From positions 31,089,960 through 31,153,959 of the forward strand of contig NC_092563.1 of the NCBI RefSeq assembly GCF_037975245.1: a DNA stretch of 64,000 nucleotides, read 5' to 3'. Under the pieces are notes generated by a model that had not been told where the DNA came from, did no database searches, and was given only the letters and a program-made list of their open reading frames with translations. A program made the position numbers and the translations under genes. This stretch comes from Apostichopus japonicus (Eukaryota; Echinodermata; Holothuroidea; Aspidochirotida; Stichopodidae). Every line of letters starts with the position of its first letter. The first letter of the stretch is position 1. This document shows, piece by piece, positions 33,691-45,589 of this stretch.

Positions 33691-34399
33691 TCTTTCCACG
33701 CTTCCGAAAAGCACTCTTACTGACAGTTTGAGCAGTATCAATGTAATATGCTTCTGTCAGATTAGGAACGGTTAGGAACTGTTCATATATACTGTCAGTA
33801 TAGGTCAGCTTTGACGCATGATATGAGAGAATAGTATAGAGAAGTGGTACTATAGCATTGGTTATAGGCATCCTGCAGGTGGGACCAAAAGTTCCTTCTA
33901 TAAGTATTAAGTTGTTACATATCACGCTTCAGAGCACTTGAACTGAGAGTATATGGCAGCAACTACATTACAATAAAATGTTGTTAACTTGAATACCACG
34001 AACCCTTCTAATTATTTGTAAGAGAATCTTTTAGCATTCTGATTCCAGGCCATGTAACTTTAGTCAATGTTGTGAACACTTTAATGTGCTACATAAGGTG
34101 CAAGCTACTTCCATTCAAATATAGTACGCATTACGTGTGTTAATTAGATATGCAACTTCATTACTTCTAATTCTAACATATTTCAATTATTCTTAGAGTC
34201 ATAAGGGGAAGGATATGGTTTTCTTTGGAATTGAACAAAGCAACATTTGACTGGCTCTTGAACAATTTACATTAAAGTTACCACCTCATGGGCCTGTACG
34301 GAATAACATACTTTTAAACGTTTTCAAACTATATGACTATGGAGACGTTCATTGGTACTTTACTATCCTTGTTTAATATCAATGAAATATTCACAATTG
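33691..34399. other. Anonymous AT-rich DNA
   Basis: No motif was seen on either strand. A 93-codon minus frame (33,644-33,925) runs out of the tandem repeat and has no recognisable domain. Confidence 0.4.
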
Positions 34400-35000
34400 A
34401 ACAAAGCCTCCAAAGTTAAATCAGTAAATCAAAATAAATTTAGTACTCCCACATTATACTTTACACCAAGAATTATGTAAAATGTGCACATATTTGAGCT
34501 CAGACATAGAAATAAACTTGAGTTGCAACTTCAAATAGTAACGAACAAGGACTCCAAAGTTATATCAGTGCTCCACAATAAAAATCAGTACCCCCACATG
34601 GTACTGTATACCAATAATTATGTAAGGTTTGCTAGTTTCTTGTCTGAAAAATTAGGTAAAAGTTGGAAATTGTTAATTCAAAGATTTGTTTTCTTTAAAA
34701 AGAACATATTTGAGCCCGGACATAGAAATAAACTTGAGTTGAAACTTCAAATAGTAACAAACAATGACTCCAAAGTTAAAACAGTACTTCACAATAAAAA
34801 TCAGTACCCCCACATTGTACTGTATACCACAACTTATGTAAGGTTTGCTAGTTTTTTGTCTGAAAAATTAGGTAAAAGTTGGAAAAATATTAGTTCAAAG
34901 ATTTGTTTTCTCTAAAAAGTACATATTTGAGCTCAGAAATATAAATTAATTAATTAAAATGAGGTAAAAGTTGGACATTTTTAAGGGTGCATCAAAGTAT
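34400..35000 (+). repeat. Monomeric relatives of the terminal satellite, about 217-bp period
   Basis: ACATATTTGAGC(T/C)C(A/G)GA occurs at about 34,488, 34,705 and 34,921. Between these lie blocks shared with the big array at 49.5-64 kb: GGACTCCAAAGTTA, CAGTACCCCCACA-GTACTGTATA, GCTAGTTTCTTGTCTGAAAAATTAGG and AAAGTTGGAAA. Here each roughly 217-bp monomer resembles both halves of the 417-bp dimer. One 143-codon frame (34,484-34,915) crosses two monomers and is a by-product. Confidence 0.8.
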
Positions 35001-35299
35001 AAAAAGTTTTCACAAAATGATCTCTGACTTGCCTATTTTTTCTCTCTCAGTACTAATTACATTTACGTCTTAAAGATATATTTAAAATCTAGCTTCATGC
35101 AATAGTGGCAAATGTTTCAATAGTTTCTCTGAAAATTTGAACTCAAAACCTTAAACCATTGCTTACTTATACTAATTCTGCACAATAAAAAACAATAAAC
35201 TACATAAGGAGTACAGAGAAATTAGTGTGCAGGACAAAGTGACTTCAACATAAGACTAAAGAACTTTTTGCTTTCTTTTTCTATTTATTTCAATGATTT

Positions 35300-35557
35300 A
35301 CAATTCATTAATCTGTACAAATTCAAATTCATTAATCTGTACAAATTCATTAATCTGTACAAATTCATTAATCTGTACAAATTCAAATTCTTTAATCCGT
35401 ACAAATTCATTAATCTGTACAAATTCAAATTCATTAATCTGTACAAATTCAAATTCATTAATCTGAACAAATTCATTAATCTGTACAAATTCAAATTCTT
35501 TAATCCGTACAAATTCATTAATCTGTACAAATTCATTAATCTGAACAAATTTAAATT
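35300..35557 (+). repeat. Minisatellite, 18/24-bp units
   Basis: AAATTCATTAATCTGTAC (18 bp) alternates with a 24-bp version that has an extra AAATTC. Some units have TTTAATCC. Both unit lengths are multiples of three, so several frames stay open across it (INLYKF on plus, RLMNLY on minus). Confidence 0.95.
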
Positions 35558-36480
35558 CATATTAGAATTGCATTTATTGCATCATTATTGAAATAATTAG
35601 TAAACAAAAACACAGAAACCCTGAGAACAGACCCTGAGAATTAACAGAAATACACATAAATATCCCAATGCATAACGAAAATTGGCAATATATGATCTAC
35701 AATCAAAGAAAACCCTTTCCCCCACAATTGACACATAACATAACAAAAATTGACCCCTAATTAAAAGTTAATTACACAAAAGACAAAACTAACAGAAAAT
35801 TATAACTGAGATGTAATGTGATTGGAAGTATTACAGCACATGACAGCATATAAACAGGTAAAGTGCCTGTATGCATACTTTAATGTGCTGTTAGACTACG
35901 TTTAGAAAGCTAAGAGGCAGTGAGGTAGCGGTTGGTTAGTTAAAACAAATTTAACTAGGTTAATAAAGCTTAACTCATTTACAAACTATTTACAAAGTTA
36001 TGATGGCTGACAGTGGCTACACATCTCAGTAAAGTATATTCCCTTCCTGTCTTCTCCCTCCTCACTGTTGTCCTATATCAGTTTACCTATCAATCAACTA
36101 TTCAGTAACGAGGGTAGGTAAACCTACATAGGACAAAGAGACAGAAAAGGAATACATATCACTGAAAGTTGTAATTTAAGAAGAAGAAAAAAAAAATCTA
36201 AACTACTGGTAGGGAGGTGATCTCCACAGCAACAAGACTGGTGTATTTACAAGCCGTGTTAGTTTTAGCTTTGTACATGCAGGGACAGGGGGAAGCGTTT
36301 GCATTTACAGCAAACAATATAATGAGAAAAAAATAGAAAGGTAGAAGGTACATTGACAACAACAAATTCAATGAAAAGCTTTTGTATTAACAGCAAACAA
36401 TGTCATGAGAAAATCAGTACAGAGGCAACTAATATTTACAGCAACTAAGATAAAAAAGGAAGAACCATTAAAAGACAAGT
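35558..36480. other. Anonymous AT-rich DNA
   Basis: Nothing was recognised, apart from a doubled motif (AACAGCAAACAATGTCATGAG-like) near 36,306 and 36,390. Confidence 0.4.
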
Positions 36481-36690
36481 ACTGAACAATACCAGGACAA
36501 GGACTAGACAATATCAGGACAAGGAATAGACAATACCAGGACAAGATAAGGACTGGACAATACCAGGACAAAGACTAAACAATACCAGGACAAGACAATA
36601 CCAGGATAAGAAAATACTAGGACAAGGACTAGACTATAACAGGACTAGATGATACCAGGACAGTACAAGGACTGGACAATACCAAGACAC
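36481..36690 (+). repeat. Minisatellite of GACAATACCAGGACAAG units
   Basis: Irregular units of about 17-26 bp built from AATACCAGGACAAGGACTAGAC. The array ends in a hairpin (36,676-36,710) whose 13-bp arms ACAATACCAAGAC are exact inverted copies around a 9-bp loop. Confidence 0.85.
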
Positions 36691-36984
36691 AACCTTTGTC
36701 TTGGTATTGTTCGGTCTGTTTGTCCATTGAACTGGTATGATCTATTCTGGACAAACAATACAAACACATATATTGTACAATTTTTAGTACTGGCACAATA
36801 GACATCACATTTGAAAGTAACAATAAACATTTGTATACCATTTAAAAAAACAAATTTTACACAATATGACAAATTCCTCCCTCCCCACCCCTTTTACAAG
36901 TTCCCTACTTATTAAATCTGCCTTATTCCCATGGATTCCTTAAAATGCCCCAGACTCAAAAGTTACCCCTTCCACTTCTGGGTT

Positions 36985-38500
36985 GCCTCTTTTACAATAG
37001 TTTTTTTTCCTTTTCTTCTTTATGAGCATGAAATGTGAGTAGGAGTATTTTGAACTTTCCTCAAAAATCAATAGGAAGCCAGTGCAGATCCTTTATGAGG
37101 GGGGTGGTATGACATCTTTTCTTTGCTCATTTGACTATTTGTGCTGCAGTATTTGAAGTTTCTGAATTTGGAACTCAGGATTCCAAATAAAAGAGAATTT
37201 AATGGTAGTTAGTATAGGCCCCAAATTATAGCAGGCTATAATTGCTAGAAGTTTTCAAAAACTACTATCCAGGGGGTCTCTACTCTCAAAATTGTTCTTA
37301 GACATTTTTATGGAACGCACAAGATGACTGAATGAAGCAGTGAGGAATATTTCCTCAAAGCTTAATACTTTTGACCAAAAGTGACCATATTTGTATATCT
37401 AGCTTATTTGGGGCCGAAACAGCATAACTTTAAGTAATCTAGTTTGAAGTAACAAATGTACAAGAACTTCACATGATCTCTGATCAATGTACTTCCTCAT
37501 TGGACCAATGTTTCATAATTTCCAATTAGCGGATCAACAGACATTTTCAACATGCTTATTGAAAGATGGATGCGCATCGAAAAAGGCACCGAGGTTCCTT
37601 ACTGTAGAAGATACAAGTACAGACTCATTACCCACAGAAAGTAGAGGGTAGTTTTGTCTAACGACAGAAAATTTTGAATGAAATACAATAAAACTCAGTT
37701 CTATCACAATTCAATTTAAGATAATTAGAAGTAAACCAGCTATGAAGGTCTCTGATGCATCTTTCCATTATGCTGAAATCATTTTGTAAGTTGTCAAATG
37801 TTATGAAAGGCAAGAAACACCTGGGTATGGTCAGCAGAATGATGAAACTCACGTATAATATCACTTAGTTCAGCAAGATTCAAGGAAAAAAGTACTGGTC
37901 CAAGTACTGAGCCTTGTGGTACACCACAATCAAATTTATGAGATGCGGAAATAACATTTCCAAGTTGCACATGTTGATGACGATCAGAGAGATAAGACTG
38001 AAACCATCACAAGGCAGATCCTGTTATCCTGTACTTGAATGAGGCTTACTCAATAAAATATGATGATTCAACAGTATCAAATACTGATGAAAGATCCAAT
38101 AGAACCAAAAGAACCTGTCGGTTTTTATCAAGCTCCAATGTAAGAAAGTTGTGGACTGCATTAAGGGCCATCTCAGTGCTATGGCCAGACTTATAAGCAG
38201 ATTGATATGGTTTGAGTAGATCTTCCTGAATGAGGTAGTCCATTAAGTGTGATAAAACAACCTTTTCTTAAATTTTAGATACAAATCCCATGTTGGAAAT
38301 AGGACAATCATTACGTTAGCAGTTTCTTTCTTAGTAATTTTTCTTTAACACAGTAGCAGGAATCAAATGGGCAACTTTGAAAGAGTCTGGGACAGTTCTT
38401 ATTGCCATAGAATGATAAATAATATGTGTAATTGAAGAATGCAGCACAGTTCAGCAATCCTTATCTTACTATGTTGGCAATGGATCAAGTAAACATGACT
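36985..38500 (-). mobile_element. CR1/L2-like LINE fragment
   Basis: A minus-strand reverse-transcriptase region of about 1.5 kb with motifs from the start of the RT domain to its thumb. No tail microsatellite is evident on the left side. The sequence is heavily decayed but in correct motif order. Confidence 0.75.
36985..38500 (-). pseudogene. Reverse transcriptase with a mutated catalytic box
   Basis: Right to left: VAHLIPATVLKKN and ISNMGFVSKI (about 38,280-38,380); LLKPYQSAYKSGHSTEMALN (about 38,150-38,220); LVLLDLSSVFDTV (about 38,060-38,110); GVPQGSVLGPVLFS (about 37,880-37,930). Next is HHSADHTQVFL where the active enzyme has YADDTQ, so one catalytic aspartate is replaced by histidine. 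Then follow LHSWFTSNYLKLN (about 37,710-37,760) and, after more breaks, KDLHWLPI (about 37,080). All the pieces are typical CR1/L2 RT blocks. Frame changes are frequent, for example between 37,864 and 38,046. Confidence 0.8.
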
Positions 38501-39367
38501 TGGATGGTAAATTCAAAATAAATTTTCTATTACAACAAAGTCCTCAGAAACCTGAGGTTAAGAGTCAAGTAGAGTGCCAGAAGATGGTGTAACAGAACAT
38601 ATTAACGATGAATGCTGGCTCTGAATATTTACTGATGCACAAAGTTCAGCAATCTTGTTGTAAAAATAACAGGACAATCTTGTTGACAGCTCAGTCTCAC
38701 AAGAATAGTCTGGTAGTATCAATGTTTTCCATTTGTGAGAAAATCCTTGGAAAAGCTTCAGTGACCCTTAAAAGAATAGTATTTCCTATTTGCCTCATAA
38801 ATATTTAATATTTTCTATAGGGTTTGCTTGTAACCAGTGGTAGCATGTTCAAAATGCTGTAGATGTCAGGCAGTCCTTGTCCCAGTCCAACCTCCATTGC
38901 AGCATAGGTCATTCGCTGGTTGAGTTTTTGCTGGACGTGATGTTAGCTGATGTCTGTGGCTTTGGACCCTTGCTACAAGCCAAGCAAACCAACATCAATT
39001 GAAAAGAGAGACCTTTGTAATTTTTTCAACTTGATGAAAGCTGAGAGGAAAAGAAAAACAGCTACTGATTAGTTCATTAAGCATGAGGCTAGTCTAAGGA
39101 ATTATATCAGCAGTAATTACTAATTACAGGGCAAAGAGAAAGAAAAAGAATATTCTCTTATCAGAGTCACTGTTTATAGCCTATAGCATGCTAGCCTTGC
39201 TACACCTTGGCTAATACTTTCTAGGCCTGGGCCTAGGCTACATAGAGCTGGACTTTAGGACATCCTTTGTAACTAAACATACTGAAAATAACTCTAACAA
39301 CGACGGAATAAAAGGAAGGAATCAGATATCTGAATAAGTCGAAACACTTAACATATTCCAATATAGA
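38501..39367. other. Anonymous DNA
   Basis: Possibly more 5' LINE sequence at 38,500-38,700, but no clear motif. GCCTAGGCTA words occur near 39,225. Confidence 0.4.
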
Positions 39368-39530
39368 CAAGGCTATGAATGAGCTAGACCACCTGGAAGG
39401 AGGATTTATCTCATGTGGTTTTTCTAGACCAGAATTTCATAAGGAATAAGAATAGCTTGGGTAAAAAGCCCAAATCCTGAATGCACGCCCCAAAAGGGGG
39501 TTTCCTAGGAGGGGTCGATTTTTTTAACGA
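39368..39530 (+). repeat. Left terminal inverted repeat of the 7-kb element
   Basis: Inverted partner of 46,165-46,318. A second, diverged copy of its inner half (TTTTTCTAGACC to AAAAGCCCAAA) follows directly at about 39,570-39,690. Confidence 0.8.
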
Positions 39531-40166
39531 AAAATGCCAGAGGTTTCATTTACACACAAAATAGGATAAAATGTGGTTTTTCTAGACCCTAATTTCATAA
39601 CGAATAAGAATATCTTGGGTTAAAAGCCCAAAACCTGAATGCAACCCACCCCCCCCCGAAAAGGTTTTTTTCTGGGGGGTCTATTGTTTTAAGGAAAAAA
39701 TACCATAAGTTAAATTTACACAAAAATAAGATAAGAGAAACTATTATCCTCAAGATTTAAACCCAGTTGGTTAATTAAGCCTTATATATTGGATGTGGTA
39801 ACACTGGTGGTGGGGGGTATTACGGGTTCTCTAAAGTATCCCTATTTAACCCTTACTGCACTGGGGGGAGCATTATGAAATTTTTGCCACAAATTTTAAA
39901 CTGTTTGAGATATGAACTAGATTCTTTCATGACTTTTCCCCCACTTCTTGCACACATTTTAACACCACTTTGGTCCATATAGGGCCCCTGTAGGTTAAGT
40001 TATGTACCAATTTGTGATGACCCACAGAAATGTTTGCAATTTTTACATTGACTTGTGTTCAAAAACGTTAGTTTAAATAGGTTACAAATACTCAAACTTT
40101 TACCCTTTATGATATGTAGCAATGCCACATGTTCCTCAAGCTCTGAGGATGCAAAAGTTGTATTAG

Positions 40167-40325
40167 ATAACAACACATGTAGGCACATATCGCAAGGTCT
40201 TCAGAATGAGCGACATTGATCTAACACCAGCACAGAAGACATCACTTATTGGCATTCATGCCCTCACAGGCAACGACTACAACTCTTCCTTTTTTTTGAA
40301 AAGGAAAAAGGAACTTGCTATATAG
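40167..40325 (+). pseudogene. Orphan exon of an XPG-like transposon nuclease
   Basis: After an acceptor-like TTGTATTAG the frame reads THVGTYRKVFRM, then AQKTSLIGIHALTGNDYNSS, then FF, and stops at 40,323-40,325. The [IL]HALTGND-x-SSFF block is the conserved segment that reads HAFTGCDTTS in the transposon protein at about 15,280, so the two are distant relatives. No other part of this protein was found nearby; GC-rich repeats begin about 115 bp downstream. It is probably a relic of an autonomous ancestor or a nested fragment. Confidence 0.5.
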
Positions 40326-40439
40326 CATAAAGAGTAGGAGTGTCAAAGAAGGTTTAAATTTTTGAGGTTAATAAGATTTTGTTTTATCGTATTGTGTGTA
40401 AATGTAACTCATGGTATTTTTTCCTTAAAAAATGCCCCG

Positions 40440-41160
40440 GCCCAGATAACATCATGCTAGCGGTCCACCGGCGGCCCGCTAGCTGCACCACTGGCGGTCC
40501 ACCGGCGGGGAAAGCCGGCGGAACGCCAGAGATTTGGCCGGCTTTAATCCGGCGGTCCGCCGGCGACTACGCCAGAAGACCGCCGGAGAAACGCCAGTGT
40601 ACCGCCGGTATACCGCCAGTGTTCCACAAGCAGACCGCCGAAGAAACGCCAGCGTACCGCCCGTGTACCGCCAGTGTTCCACCAGTAAACGGACAAAGAA
40701 ACGCCGGCGTTCCGCCGGTGTACAGCCAGTGTTCCACCGGCAGACCGCCGAAGAAACTCCAGCGTACCGCCGGTGTTCCACCAGTAGACCGCCAAAGAAA
40801 CGCCAGCGTACCGCCGAATAAACGCCAGCGTACCGCTGGTGTACTGCCAGTGTTCCACCAGCAGACCGCCGAAGAAACGCCTGTGTACCGCCGGTGTACT
40901 ACCAGCAGACTGCCGGAGAAACGCAAGCTTACCACGGGAGTACCGCCAGTGTTCCGCTGAATTTCTGTCAGAGAGAGCCACTGGCTATCCGCTAGCTAAT
41001 ATCCAGTGTACTGGCGACCTGCTAGCCCAAATCTGGTATTCCGCCAGCAACCCACTAGGCAGAGATCTTCACATCAATTGCTAACCAAATATCTGTGTTC
41101 CGGCAGGAAACTGTCCGTCAAATATCTGGTTTCGTCCCAGCACATTGTCAAGGGAAAGCC
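40440..41160 (+). repeat. GC-rich subterminal tandem repeats, about 55-bp unit
   Basis: Units such as GTACCGCCGGTGTACCGCCA, then GTGTTCCACCAGCAGACCGC, then CGAAGAAACGCCAGC repeat about seven times, some shortened to 44 or 22 bp. Periodicity fades after about 40,960. Long frames are open in several phases on both strands (for example 40,379-40,960 + and 40,544-40,981 -), all from the repeat itself. Confidence 0.85.
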
Positions 41161-41404
41161 AGCATGAGTGCCAGCTTGTTTGGGGTGTACTACAGTACTA
41201 GAACAGAACTATTGGTCTACCTGCAGATTTTACTGAATTACACATGCGGTTACATATGAAGAAATAATGACTACCACAGTGAAATTAGTTGCTACCTTTT
41301 TATTACGCCTATAAATTACAAAGCGAGAAAATGAGTTCCAGCGTTAAATATTCCAACAGCACTAAAGAAATTCACTTGTCAACTGATTGTGGTGTAGTCC
41401 GAGA

Positions 41405-43067
41405 TTATCGCCCTCCCTCACAACCAGATGCACCCTTCAGAAATCTCACCACCGCCGCCTGAATATCAGATGAATTCGATTGTGCAGTTCCTCCGTACAG
41501 CTTCTGTTAATACGAAACACATTACAAAAAACATTACATAAAAGATTGCATTCTACACAAGCAATAAAATGAAGCCAATAATTGGTTACCCGATACTCAT
41601 AGCTTGAACAGTTACAACTTTTCATGTTCCACAACCGTGCATCAGTTACTTCTGTACTGTGCTCGTAACACAGTAACATGTGTTACAGGTGGCACGTGGC
41701 AAGTTTTTTCTAATTGCAAATTTAAAAAAAATAATAATAATTTAAAATTTAAAACATTAAAAAAATTAAATTTAAAATTTTTTAAAATTACTGCAAATTT
41801 TCACCTGTCTGACTCTTAGTTCAACGTGTCACAGCTTTCTGATAATTACTGTGCCAACTGTAACACTAGCTATGAGTATCGGCTGGGGTCCCATATTATG
41901 ATCACAATTGGTTAAGCTACATTATTCACATTTTCACACATTTACCTTTTTTCCGTGATAAACGAAATATTTCCTTTGCCTTCACCTTCTTTCATTTTAT
42001 ACTGAACACATGCATTACTGTTGCAAATCCAGGTCCCATCAATTGGGAAATTGGATGATAGAAAGTGACAATGAACTGGTCAATAAAGTCATATGGTGAA
42101 TAAACTTTAAAATCAATGCTGAATGCTGCTTTACAACTGCATCTGAAACAACACATCTTTCATCAACATATATTTGTAGTAAATTTTTTAAATGACCAGA
42201 ATTCAATGTAAATTAAAGCAAGAATTCTCGTTGATGGGATGTTGCATTGAAAAGTTGGCCGATCCATGAGTCAAATGCACAACCCCCTCCCCACAACTCA
42301 AGATTCTCTTCACTGCTGCTGTAAACAAAAATGACACATATAAACTCACTTTCAAGTATGTATTTCATACATGTAGCTTCGCAAAGGCTGTTTTCCCAGT
42401 GGTACACATGTGTCCAGTTCAGTGTGGTAGCAACTGCATTTGCCAATACATCTCTCACGATTCTTTTAACGCACTCCTTCAATGTGTTGCCAACAAGAAT
42501 TGATAGTCTTTTCATCTTGAAACAACAAAAAGAAAGAAAAGTTAATCAGAAACCATTACAATAATTATAATACAAACAGAAATATTCAAGTAATTCTATT
42601 TCATCCCACACTTTGGCATCTTTTGCTAATTTCTTATCAATATTTTAAGAGGAACTAGCAATGCAGTGCTGCAATGTTCCTTGAACTGGGTCCAGTCAAA
42701 AACAAGATTGATTTAACAGCCCACTTTTGTAGAATGCACCGCAAGGTAAAATCATTTCTGGCCAAACTCTTGTTACCTAAATGCTTTCATATCTGTTACT
42801 ACCTTAGAGTTTTAATTGTCCCCCATGAAAAGGAAATTAGCCCCTCAGGAAATATTTTCATTTTGTACAGACCACTGACACAATAAAACCTGACTTGGCT
42901 ACAAATTTATAATGATTAACTAACATTACTCTGGAAAACTTTTTTCTGATTACTTCCCTTACACTTTTAAACTGACACACCAAATATCTTTCCAAAGCCT
43001 TGTTTGTTTCAATAGAGTCATCCAGGTAATTAAATTCCTCCAAAGATCCCACAGGAATAGTAATGCG
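41405..43067 (-). CDS. DUF4806-like gene, three C-terminal exons (partial model)
   Basis: Exon a (43,067-42,963) follows a CAG acceptor, reads VGSLEEFNYLDDSIETNKAL and ends at a GTAAGG donor. Exon b (42,515-42,350) follows a pyrimidine-rich TTTCAAG acceptor in matching phase 0, reads VGNTLKECVKRIVRDVLANA then VATTLNW, and ends at GTGAGT. The last exon lies at about 41,405-41,503, reading SSDIQAAVVRFLKGASG and GGR before a TAA; its acceptor is uncertain. The series 'slEEfxxLdxxI ... gxTLkexVkRIvrxvLtnxxAxxxNW ... fLkxA ... GGR' is the pattern I associate with DUF4806 (function unknown; frequent in invertebrate expanded and transposon-linked proteins). Upstream exons may lie at about 43,560-43,780 but were not resolved. 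No frameshift was seen in exons a and b. Confidence 0.5.
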
Positions 43068-45589
43068 CTGGCTTCTAACTTAGTTCCTGAAAATCCTGAT
43101 CTGGAAAAATTGATAAATTGTGATTAAATCTGCTGACCCCATCTTCCTCAAAAAACAACAACAACAACAGCATACTTTGGTGTTTCCATACTTCAAATTA
43201 AAGTCAACAGTAAATAAGTTCACAACAACATATTGTGCAGGAGAGGAATGGCTATCTGTCGCTCCTTTATATACTTAGAATCCTTTCATTATTAACTTCA
43301 ACTGTGTCATCGTGCAGCTCAAAGTTGTTATCATTATTGCATGTTTCTTGTAAAATAGCGATTTTGTATTCACCTCATTTTGTATTTTCCTTGTTTAGTT
43401 CGCCCAGGGATTTCACATAAGTCATTTTTTTTCCTGTAAATCTACTGCAAAAAAAGAACCAAAAACCAAAACCTAGAGCTCTTCATTCTGTATTCATTAC
43501 TTACAATCGGCATCACCCCTTCAATTAAAATGTTTTTTTTTTTGGAGAACTTCCTATGTACATTGTCCTTATATAAGGTCAAATTTACATCATCAAATAC
43601 AGACATATCATTTGATTTGTTACTTTGTCTGCAGAGATTTCTAAACATAATAAAGACTGGTAATTACCCTCCTGCTTGCCCAAAGTTGTATCTACTTTCA
43701 TTGCCATTAAATTCACCTGGGAATACAATAGAGGGGCAAATTGAACCTAAGCTACCTTCACCAACTGTGCTTTCAATGATTTATTGCCAAGGAATTTAAA
43801 CAGTTCTCCCCACAACACTGTAAACTTTTAACCCTTTAAAGTAACTTTCCATAGAGTTAAATAGTGGCATCATACAGACATAGCATAGAGGCAGTTCAAC
43901 TATTGGGCAAATAAACTTTATTTTAACTGAGGATCACTTCAATGAAGGCAGTTATTTTCTTGGAAATCATGCGCAGAATGATTCACCAGAAACTGAGCAC
44001 ATGGAATAGACCCAATGCAAATATTTCAAATTGACAGTAGCCAAGACAAAAAGCAACAAAAAGAGATAAGGCAGCCACAATTTTTTTAGAAGCCTAGAGG
44101 CTATAGATATGAAATATTTTTCATTATCGTGTTGGTTGGTATCACTATACTCCACAGGAGTACTCATAAACTACTCATAAAAAATGACGATGATCTATTG
44201 TTCTCCAAAATGCTTAATTTGTTACATAAACTTTGAAGCCTAAGCACTAAACATGAAATCCAAAAAGATTTAACCACCAACCCATTCCTGATATTTGAAA
44301 ACAACCATAGGGCTACTTATATTATTATTATTAAAAAGGTTTTAACATTGAGTCTTTACCTTCTTAACTAGGCCCAGGGGCCTAGCTATAAACAAATAAA
44401 ACAGTGCATTATTTCTTAAAAGTTATGGATGACCATGATTTTTCAATACTGTAACATACCAAATTATTCAAAACTAGGCCTAGCCTAGTAGTACTAGTGT
44501 ACTAATACTAGCCTAGGCTTACTTAGTAACTAGTATAGTAATATATATTTCAGAATATGATATTTAAAATTAGGGGGAAGCCTTCCATAGTCATCTAGTA
44601 ATATTTACAGTATTAACCTTCTGCAGATAACATTTTTCTTCTAATACAGTGAGCAAACAAATTTTTCGGCATAACATTGCATAACCTAGCTATTATACAA
44701 GCAACGGTCATTAGTTTACCTTTATGTGTGATCGTTATTGCTCAGCCTAACACAATTAACACCTACAAATGTAGGCTAGGTGTAATTTATACACCGCGAA
44801 AGGCTTCTCATTAAGCGATACATTCTAGCCTAACGCTAGATTACGTCTAAGTTTATTTAAAAAATAGTCACTTCAAATACTTGTGAAATCAATTATGTAC
44901 AACTGTCAACCCTCAGTAAGAAAACACAGGTATATACATACCTCTTAAGCAAATTTGTATCTGCAGACTGCAAGTACTTTCAAAAGAATAGATCAGGATA
45001 TCCGACATCGAAAGAGTTGTAACGCACTACGAAAGCGACCACTTTTCAAACTAGCTGCTATATTTGAGGACACTGAGCATTGCGGTTTAACGATTGGATG
45101 CCAGTTATACTAGACTCGTTCGATCAGTGAAAAATGTTTTCTGAACTGTTTTCTCTCAACTACGCTAAATTGTTGAATAATAAATACTTTTTGGATAGTT
45201 GAAATTTATTAAAGTATTTGGATATCGCTTATAACGTTATTGCTCAATATTTATTTCAGAATTTGAATTTGTTGAAAATATTATTCTGTAAGTGTTCCTG
45301 TGGTTAAGGGTATTACCCGCCCATTTTGCCCAAATGCTTGCCAACATTTCTTCATGTGGTATCCGTCAGACTCGTTCGATCAGTAATTTTTTTGTTGTTT
45401 TCCCTTCAAATATTATGTAGTGTATGATAATATATATTACATTGGATGGTATGCAAAATTTAACTACTTTGAGTTAGCTCAATCTTTAGTTACCTTATAG
45501 TTATTGGAGAATATAGGTTTTAGGAAAATATTCTGTTTGTGCCAGTGTGGTAAGGTAACTTCCCACCAAGTCGGCACAAAAGCTATACA

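Noticed and set aside
34484-34915. A 143-codon frame as a gene
   Set aside because: It spans two satellite monomers and encodes the same peptide twice.
40379-40981. Frames of 95-193 codons on both strands rich in Arg, Pro or Gly
   Set aside because: They coincide with the 55-bp GC-rich tandem repeat and are open in several phases at once.
42344-42350. A 31-bp intron between GTGAGT and TTTGTTTACAG at 42,349-42,319 in the DUF4806-like gene
   Set aside because: Too short for a usual animal intron; a longer intron to the exon near 41,500 fits the expected domain end better.
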